Shown: positions 58,601 through 64,000 of the stretch, in pieces
Numbering within the stretch: position 1 is the first letter of the stretch
How the letters are laid out: the number at the start of each line of letters is the position of its first letter
DNA from: Ricordea florida
Taxonomy: Eukaryota; Cnidaria; Anthozoa; Corallimorpharia; Ricordeidae
Assembly (NCBI GenBank): GCA_949710005.1
Contig: OX453279.1
Location: 27,098,762-27,162,761 of the forward strand
DNA: 64,000 nt
Reading direction: 5' to 3'
Notes under the pieces: model-generated
Databases searched by the model: none
What the model saw: only the letters and a program-made list of their open reading frames with translations
Told to the model about the DNA's origin: nothing
Made by a program: the position numbers and the translations under genes

Positions 58601-61600
58601 GAGAGTTTGATCATTTGGGAAACCGACGTAGAAATTGACGTCTGAGTCTGAGTCTTTAAATTTTGTTATGCCAAACTGGCCATCGAGGAGTTCATTGACG
58701 GTTTCTAGGAGACGTTTAGTCTCTACTTGAAGAGTAGTTGTCTCTTGTTCTAGCCTCGCAATGTGCGCGCGTAAGTCGCTGAGTTGATTTGCATTTGTGA
58801 TATCTACATGAGTAGAGTCGATTTCTCTGGACCTATCACTACTGCAGGAAGGCTTGTGAGCATTGGGAGGGTTGAATAGCCTCTTACGAGGCGATTTCCG
58901 TTTAGGGAAAATCGGTGAGCTTGAAATGCAACGAGCAGATCTTAGTTCGCTCGGTAATTTGAAATGCTGAATACACCTCGTCGAATTTTCACAAGCCAAG
59001 TCTGAAAAATTGTTTTTTTCGAGAATTGTTATAAGAAGGGTATAACTGTAAAATAATCAAAACCGAAGGACTTCAGCTATTTAAAAGATGTACCTTTAGT
59101 CTCACAGGATCTTTTATTGGAAGGTTGTGAAAGGTCACCTTTCTCCCATCCGCCCCGACGCGATAGCCGCTCTTGCAACACAAAGACACGCAACAGTTAT
59201 CGGGCATATTTCACCAGTTAACCAGAGTTAACACACCAGAACTAAAATTCTAAACAGGTGAGAGAACCATTAACAAAAATGAGACTTTTAAGCCACTTTT
59301 AATGCAATAAATATTCCGGCTACGGTTTCGGCAAACAGTGCACAAAACTACCTTCTCATATCAGCTTGGCAAAACATGAATAAAAGCGTACATACCAAAC
59401 TGAAACCGCTTTCGTAGTAGAGAATCGTGTTATTTTCGTAGTATTTCACGTATTTATACTCCTTTCCGATAAGTAACAAAGGAAAGCGGCGTGAAAGCTG
59501 TGTACTCGAACACGCACTGACTTACAAAAACAGAAAATGCTTCGCCTTAGCAACGGTTACTACTGAACAGCCTCACTATGGTGCGCTCGCCGCCATATTT
59601 GCAATCGGTCTATGGTATTTGGTAATCTGGAAGTCTGTACCATTTATCCCCCGAACCCCGGATCTACAGCCCGGCACAGCCCTCTACACTCATTAGTAGG
59701 ATCAATGTCAGTATCTGGGCAAATGTGCACCTACCCCTCCCCTGACCCAACATTAACACTAACTTTTTAACTTATTATAAATTGTTGAGTAAGGGGAGGG
59801 GTAGGTGCAGAGTTGCCTAGATACTTAAACTGAGCCCATAAGTCAGTACTGACCCTGTACAGTCCAGTCAGACCAAGCTCTTTCATCACTCTCCATGCCG
59901 TCACCTTGTGTTTACCAACAGCTCCAACCTCACCAGCAACTTGCAATCTAATCTTCACGATTTCCAGAGGATTGGTGAACAGAACCTGGGCTGCTCCCCC
60001 CTGAAACAAAGAAAGTACATAAGAAGATCGGAGGGAAACACTCGGCCGTTTAAAAAGAAAGATTAGAAAGACGTATTTTTTTATCAAATGACTTTTCATG
60101 TAATTTGGAAAAAAATAAACCAAGGTAAATTTTCAAACACCGAAAAAATTGAAGGAGCCCATGAGGCGAGTGCAATTTGTTGTCACTGAAAACTTGGCAC
60201 GTGCTTATTTATTCCAAATTGCCCTTAAAACATTTGATTATTTGTTAATACAGTAATATACATGCAAAAATTTAATTTCAAATTTCCGCACTCAATTCCA
60301 ATAGTTTACACTCAATTTCAAATTTCTGAATTGCTTGGGATTAATTGTTGTGTTCTCAGCCAATCAGCGCGTTGAAAGTTTTACTTGTACATTATCAAGA
60401 TGGAAATCGGTAATAGAGGCCTAGGGCTTCCCTCAAGAAATCTGTACAATTACAGATTATTTTTAAACTCGACACTCCCTAATTTCATAAAAAATCAAAA
60501 ATATCTCAAGTAATATTTCGAAGGATTATGCATACATTTTTATCAAGGTTCTACCATTGTATAGTTCTCTTTAAAATTGCAAATGGTTTCAACCCAGACG
60601 ATTTCGTATACGTAGTTGTTTATCGTGTTCGATCGTCCCGCTGCAATAAGTTCTAAAAAGAACTGTCGTTCGGTTGATTGACGTTTCGACAAATGAAGCG
60701 GAAGTCACCATCAAAGTTGAGTGAGCAATTTTCTTTTGAGATACAAATCGTCACTTGGTGGTAATTCTGCCTCTGTACAACGTCGCGATTAGTCGTTTAA
60801 TTCGTGATGTTATCGGCTGCATTTTGCTCTTGTTCTATAATAACACTTTCAAATTAAATCAAAGGTACCCAATGGTGAGCACGTGATAAGTGCGGTGACT
60901 GTGCTTATCTACCGACAGAACGAAACTTCAACACGATCATTAATTACATGGGAAATCCAAGGTTACTATTGGCTCCGATGTTTCTTTTGTTACTCAATAT
61001 CCGTGACATTTCTGACCTACCATCCCAATACGAGTGAATCCACGAGATCCATGAGCCGCGGGAATCCACGAGATCTACGAGCCGCGTGAGTCCATGAGAT
61101 CCACGAGCCAGAAAAGACAATACAGTACAGAAAATGACAGAGTCGCGTCCTACTTACACATCCTCCTGCCACGATCTCGAAAGGCAAACTGATGAATCCG
61201 TCTTTGTCACGGAAAATATCCCGAACAAGGTCGTTCGTCTAAAAGAAATAAAGTTAACGTTAACCCAAAATTCTGAAAGTGTGCTATTGAAGGACGCAAG
61301 TTTCAATGTGCGCCTACCCCTCCCCTAACCCAACAAGTTATAATAAGGTAAAAAGTTAGCGTTTATTGTTGGGTTAGGGGAGGGGTAGGTGCACAGTTGT
61401 CCAGATACTGACATTGTTCCCGATCACCAATTGAAAGCAGGCAAAAAATGAATATCTTACCGTTAGCTTGATAGCCTTTTCTGGCGCAACACCAACGATT
61501 TGAGGCAATAAACCTGAAAATAATAAGGACACACTCTGGTATCAGGGTTCGTGCTGGGGTGAGCAAACAGAATTTAAGGACTTTTAAAGGAGTTTTTAAG

Positions 61601-63619
61601 GACCAAAATACAATTTTTAAGGAGTATTTTGTTTGTTTGTTTCTTTGAAAAAAAAAAAAAGAAATAACTGCCATTGTTTCTATTTATTATTCATGCACAA
61701 TATGCGACTGTTGCCTAATTTAATAATAATGATGAAACAGCAGAAATATTGTGAATAATGTGAACATAACATCATAACACGACATGGAACTTCCCCCAAA
61801 AATGTATAATGTCAATGAAGGTATTAACACCATCTAACATGTGAAATGTTTTCTGCTAAAATTTAATGTTTGAGCTTTGTTAGACAAGAAATAAGGAGTT
61901 CTTAAGGAGTTTTTGCTGAATTTTGTAAATTTAAGGAGTTTTTAAGCGCCCTTTAGAACGTAAACCAAATCTAAGGAGTTTTTAAGGAGTTTAAGGAGTA
62001 GCACGAACCCTGTGGTATAAACCTTAAGACAAACATGGTTAAACCATGGTGTTTATTTCTGCAGTGACACCGCGTGCGCATCTAGCCCAACAGCCTTTAC
62101 AATAAAGGGAAAGACAAAGGAATTCAGGCACTGTGACGTGTTAGGATGCCTGATGAGACATGGCTCGTTTTTGCAACGAATTTCTCCTTCTAAATCATTT
62201 CTTTCGAGAAGCTATATCAAACACTCGATACATGGGTTTCATTACAAATCAAACACCTCGACTTTCGCCAAACATACTCCGCTGCGCGTCGTGTTTTCAA
62301 CTCTCTTCTCGGTGTTTGATATGTGACGAAACACTGTATCTCGTATTTGATCTATAACTTAAACTACGCTACCTCGCTAGGTAGGGCAGTTAAGTCTAAA
62401 CATGTTTGAACTAGACGTAGTTTAATGCTACGCTGGTTAAGTAAATGAATGTAACCTTAAAATAAGATCTTCTTCTAACTAGGTTAGTTTGTGTGAACAC
62501 AGCGACTGAGCTACCAGGCCACACGGGATCAAGGTCGTCATCTAAAGAGCCTCGTCAAGTTGGTGGTTTGGCCAGAAATTAAACCCTCCCTTTCTCGCTC
62601 TATCGTCCAACGCCTTACTAAGTAATCTGACAACACATGTCCACCACCACACATGTATTCTTTTTACCTCTGTACAGACCAAGCGGTCCTTCATTTCTGA
62701 CGACTTTCAAAAAGCAGTCAAAGCTGTTAGCATACATTCGTTCTTGAGCCAGCACTGCACGTTGGTTCTGCATTCTTGTCTTAACGAGATCAATTGGATA
62801 CACGGCTGTGGCGCCAGCGGCTGTACAGATAAAAGACAACAACGTCAAATTAGCAGATGGCACAAAAAGCCCATAAACTCAAGCTTCTCACTTTTCAACA
62901 ATCTCACTTAAGTGTACACTTTGGATCATAGAGGGACGCTGTAAAATTATGCAGAACGATACATGAAGCACAGCCGCCCGCCAAAGGTTCAACTTAAAAT
63001 TTTCGAGATTTTATTCTCGGGGGATACTGGCGTACATTGGCCATATGGGTATGGTTTCCAAGTGGTTTGGTCTAGGATAAGGTGTAGAAATCAGAGGGTC
63101 TGGATCTACAATAGGGTGACGTTTTCCAGGAAACTGATCAATTGGTTGAATATTTTAGTCTAGACTAGGGAAACCTGGATTAGCGACGCCAAAACTATTT
63201 GGCAGTTTAGTCCAGTGTTGCGTAAGATACCAAAATTCAGCTGAACAGGGTTTCGTTTTGTTTAAGGGTTCCAGGCTCCCCACCCCAAAATTCTTAAAGT
63301 TACCCTCCCCCCACCCCTGGGGATTTTATAGCATCGTTCTCATGGTCTATGGGTATGTGGGAAAGTTGGTCAATTTTATTGTTCCAAATTGTAACAGAAA
63401 AATGTATCACTAAAAAAAAGGAAAAGCGCAAATAGGAAAACATTGTTATTCTGGAGCTGCCAGAAGTTTCTAAAGCTAAACAAGAGGACAAGAAAACCGA
63501 CAGTAACGGATTCAGGTAAACAACGTACCACCAGCGACAGATCCCAAGCCAAAACGGTAGACTTGCTCAACAACTTTCCATATAACAAATGGTTCCTCTT
63601 CCTTTGGTTCCACAATCAT
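49481..63619 (-). CDS. SLC25A12/13: Gene B: second aspartate/glutamate carrier copy, carrier half (10 exons)
   Basis: Paralogue of gene A's last ten exons: 63529-63619, 62668-62820, 61461-61513, 61158-61238, 59854-60000, 54474-54612, 51609-51664, 50650-50752, 49995-50088, 49481-49643. Total 359 codons plus TAG with no frame break. It encodes the linker, three carrier repeats ([24 protein letters not shown]) and the tail. Upstream EF-hand exons must lie beyond 64000, because the exons between the copies belong to gene A. Conserved residues changed in A are intact here: YRF before LGSVAG, VGVAPEK, GARACFL and VPAAG. Introns carry a private ISL2EU transposon and a LINE. The donor after 59854 is GTCAGT instead of A's GTAAGT. 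Probably the more functional copy (inference). Confidence 0.87.
49995..50088 (-). CDS. SLC25A12/13: AGC gene B exon
   Basis: Encodes [20 protein letters not shown] then [10 protein letters not shown]; homologue of 1419-1512. Confidence 0.94.
50650..50752 (-). CDS. SLC25A12/13: AGC gene B exon
   Basis: Encodes [20 protein letters not shown] to GRAFWKGAG; homologue of 2059-2161. Confidence 0.92.
51609..51664 (-). CDS. SLC25A12/13: AGC gene B exon: carrier repeat 3 signature
   Basis: Encodes (G)[18 protein letters not shown]; acceptor CTTAG, donor GTGCGT. Homologue of 3258-3313. Confidence 0.92.
52045..54050 (-). mobile_element. Frameshifted LINE (RT) in an intron of gene B
   Basis: RT pieces on the minus strand: upstream region 53889-53380 ([36 protein letters not shown]), fingers 53338-53093 ([31 protein letters not shown]), palm 53014-52415 ([31 protein letters not shown]), thumb [19 protein letters not shown]. 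At least two frameshifts separate the parts and the 5' end is truncated. Absent from unit A, so it arrived after the duplication or was lost there. Confidence 0.85.
54474..54612 (-). CDS. SLC25A12/13: AGC gene B exon
   Basis: Encodes [20 protein letters not shown] to MIAG; homologue of 4092-4230. Confidence 0.93.
54949..55105. repeat. Inverted repeat (CGAATGTGGTTTAGCGTTGTC arms)
   Basis: Arms of about 55 bp, including CTCTTATCGACAACGAGTACGC and its inverse, around a 40-bp loop. A shorter related piece recurs near 55281 (GCGTTGTCTAGACTCTTATC). Not present in unit A. Confidence 0.8.
55749..57560 (+). pseudogene. ISL2EU YqaJ-nuclease gene with SAP-like and SWIM zinc-finger domains (broken)
   Basis: Exon 1 (from 55749) encodes a SAP-like segment [20 protein letters not shown] and [20 protein letters not shown]. 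After 55995 a second stretch has TGA at about 56072. The region 56115-56777 holds a SWIM zinc finger ([16 protein letters not shown]-x-C-x8-C-N-H). From about 57090 the YqaJ-type exonuclease starts ([51 protein letters not shown]). An internal deletion then joins to [28 protein letters not shown]. Central catalytic part missing, so inactive. Confidence 0.75.
57711..59207 (-). pseudogene. ISL2EU THAP-domain DDE_Tnp_4 transposase (one main frameshift)
   Basis: Exon 1 59094-59207 encodes [20 protein letters not shown] and KVTFHNLP, the THAP zinc-finger start; donor GTACAT. Exon 2 begins at 59001 with TWLVKIRR, then changes frame inside the THAP region and reads [23 protein letters not shown], a coiled coil, and [14 protein letters not shown]. 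Near 58540 a frameshift leads to [39 protein letters not shown] (helix-turn-helix), then the DDE domain: [10 protein letters not shown] (Asp), [10 protein letters not shown] (Asp) and ERVHVERAI (Glu). The 245-codon DDE part is fully open to the stop at 57711. Confidence 0.82.
59699..59822. repeat. Foldback element beside exon e12 (gene B)
   Basis: Homologue of 4884-5010; was present before the segmental duplication. Ends about 30 bp from the exon donor. Confidence 0.85.
59854..60000 (-). CDS. SLC25A12/13: AGC gene B exon: carrier repeat 2
   Basis: 49 codons, [20 protein letters not shown] to GLYR. The donor is GTCAGT; the A copy has GTAAGT, so this 5' splice site is weakened. A foldback element is adjacent at about 59699-59822. 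Confidence 0.92.
61036..61109. repeat. 26-bp intronic minisatellite, about three units
   Basis: Same unit as 6312-6463 at the homologous intron position in gene B, with fewer copies. Confidence 0.85.
61158..61238 (-). CDS. SLC25A12/13: AGC gene B exon
   Basis: 27 codons, [15 protein letters not shown] to AGGC, protein identical to 6512-6592. Its flanking 26-bp minisatellite has about three units (61036-61109), against about six in A. Confidence 0.93.
61308..61412. repeat. Foldback element, intact copy between two gene B exons
   Basis: CACCTACCCCTCCCCTAACC-type arm with inverse, 50 bp from the donor of 61461-61513. The homologous copy in unit A (6713-6784 plus 7455-7505) is interrupted by the SINE pair. 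Confidence 0.82.
61461..61513 (-). CDS. SLC25A12/13: AGC gene B exon
   Basis: 53 bp encoding [18 protein letters not shown] with the conserved glycine. Homologue of 7556-7608. Confidence 0.93.
62668..62820 (-). CDS. SLC25A12/13: AGC gene B exon: carrier repeat 1
   Basis: 153 bp with [13 protein letters not shown] and GPLGLYR; donor GTAAAA. Homologue of 9339-9491. Confidence 0.94.
63529..63619 (-). CDS. SLC25A12/13: AGC gene B exon: linker and TM1
   Basis: Encodes [20 protein letters not shown] then [10 protein letters not shown]. Same length and splice signals as 10205-10295, but the protein differs at about nine of thirty positions, the most divergent exon of the pair. Confidence 0.88.
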
Positions 63620-64000
63620 CTAAAAACAGAAACAATACTGGTTCTGATTCATAGCCAGCAAAATGACCACAATGATCACATCATCAGAATACTATTTTAC
63701 TTACAGATCAAAAGTTAAATCACTAGTTGATTTTGTGATCATCATGGACACCACGTAACAACAGCTAAACAATATTTTTATTGGACTTTTCTTTCATAGG
63801 ATATGACAAAATTAGGCAGACCTCAGAGAATAACAATCTGCATAACTTTTCATAACATCTGGATTGGGCACCTGGGCATACAATACTCACACTTGACGAA
63901 AACTTAAGGTCGGCACCCACGAGGGACCAGTCTCTGCAACTCGCCCCCTGACGAATTTACACGAGAGGACTGGCCGCAGGGACTAGACCCTAGTAGTGTT

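Larger units (their letters stand above)
55406..59611. mobile_element. ISL2EU-type DNA transposon, 4.2 kb, AT target duplication
   Basis: TIRs of about 66 bp: AGACCGATTGCAAATATGGC at the left, inverse GCCATATTTGCAATCGGTCT at the right, continuing with TGAGGCTGTTCAGTAGTAACC and its inverse. AT flanks both ends (55404-55405, 59612-59613). Removing the element and one AT gives exactly the unit A sequence CCAAATGGTATTTGG near 4790-4805. It carries converging genes: SAP/SWIM/YqaJ on plus and THAP-DDE_Tnp_4 on minus. Two-bp AT duplications with a YqaJ gene define the ISL2EU group (family knowledge). Confidence 0.9.
48189..64000. repeat. Segmental duplication, unit B (carrier half of gene B)
   Basis: Direct-orientation partner of 1-10700, longer because of private insertions: a 386-bp element at 48326, a LINE at about 52045-54050, an inverted repeat at 54949-55105 and an ISL2EU transposon at 55406-59611. 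Homology still runs at base 64000, so the duplication continues past the edge. Confidence 0.92.

Noticed and set aside
1-64000. The duplication as an uncollapsed haplotype in the assembly
   Set aside because: Cannot be excluded by sequence alone, but both units lie on one contiguous sequence, differ by several large private insertions, and one exon pair differs at about nine of thirty residues. A real tandem duplication is more likely.

Overview
The window is animal nuclear DNA: AT-rich, intron-dense, packed with nested transposable elements, and with no bacterial-type operons. The host gene and the transposon families (DUF3504, YqaJ/THAP and RAG1-like elements, foldback elements, tRNA-type SINEs) suggest a cnidarian, probably a stony coral. 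That assignment is inference from recalled protein families, not from a search.

The host backbone is a calcium-binding mitochondrial aspartate/glutamate carrier (SLC25A12/13, aralar/citrin type) on the minus strand. Gene A has 17 recognisable coding exons from 30134 down to the stop at 905. They cover EF-hand domain, linker, three carrier repeats and C-terminal tail; only the short first coding exon is not found. The last ten exons and their introns exist a second time as gene B (63619 down to 49481). The upstream exons of gene B must lie beyond the right edge. The two carrier halves belong to a direct repeat (about 1-10700 and 48189-64000), so this is a tandem gene duplication about 50 kb apart. 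Every exon is open in both copies, but copy A has lost several family-conserved residues and copy B has not. The EF-hand 2 loop of gene A lacks its calcium ligands.

Between and inside these genes lie mobile elements, often nested. Examples by position: SINE pair (6786-7445), DUF3504 element (8208-9117), LINE (11430-13972), decayed YqaJ/PHD/Ulp1/DDE element (15260-19975) split by a 1.7 kb element with a 6-bp target duplication, foldback elements (20-24 kb), two TTAA-flanked elements (24.8-29.3 kb), Gag remnant (33.2 kb), a 2.1 kb two-family minisatellite (33.77-35.89 kb), an inverted-repeat-flanked Tudor-knot-like exon (36.07-36.85 kb) whose apparent continuation is at 39.24 kb on the other strand, a 1.7 kb foldback with roughly 450-bp arms (45570-47304), a second LINE (52-54 kb), and a 4.2 kb ISL2EU-type transposon (55406-59611) with AT target duplication and two converging genes.

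The most striking coding region is a minus-strand gene at 40269-42817. It encodes a RAG1/Transib-type DDE transposase-like protein whose catalytic and zinc-ligand spacing matches vertebrate RAG1 closely, with a CX2CX3GHX4C tail and an in-phase upstream exon encoding a signal-peptide-like sequence.
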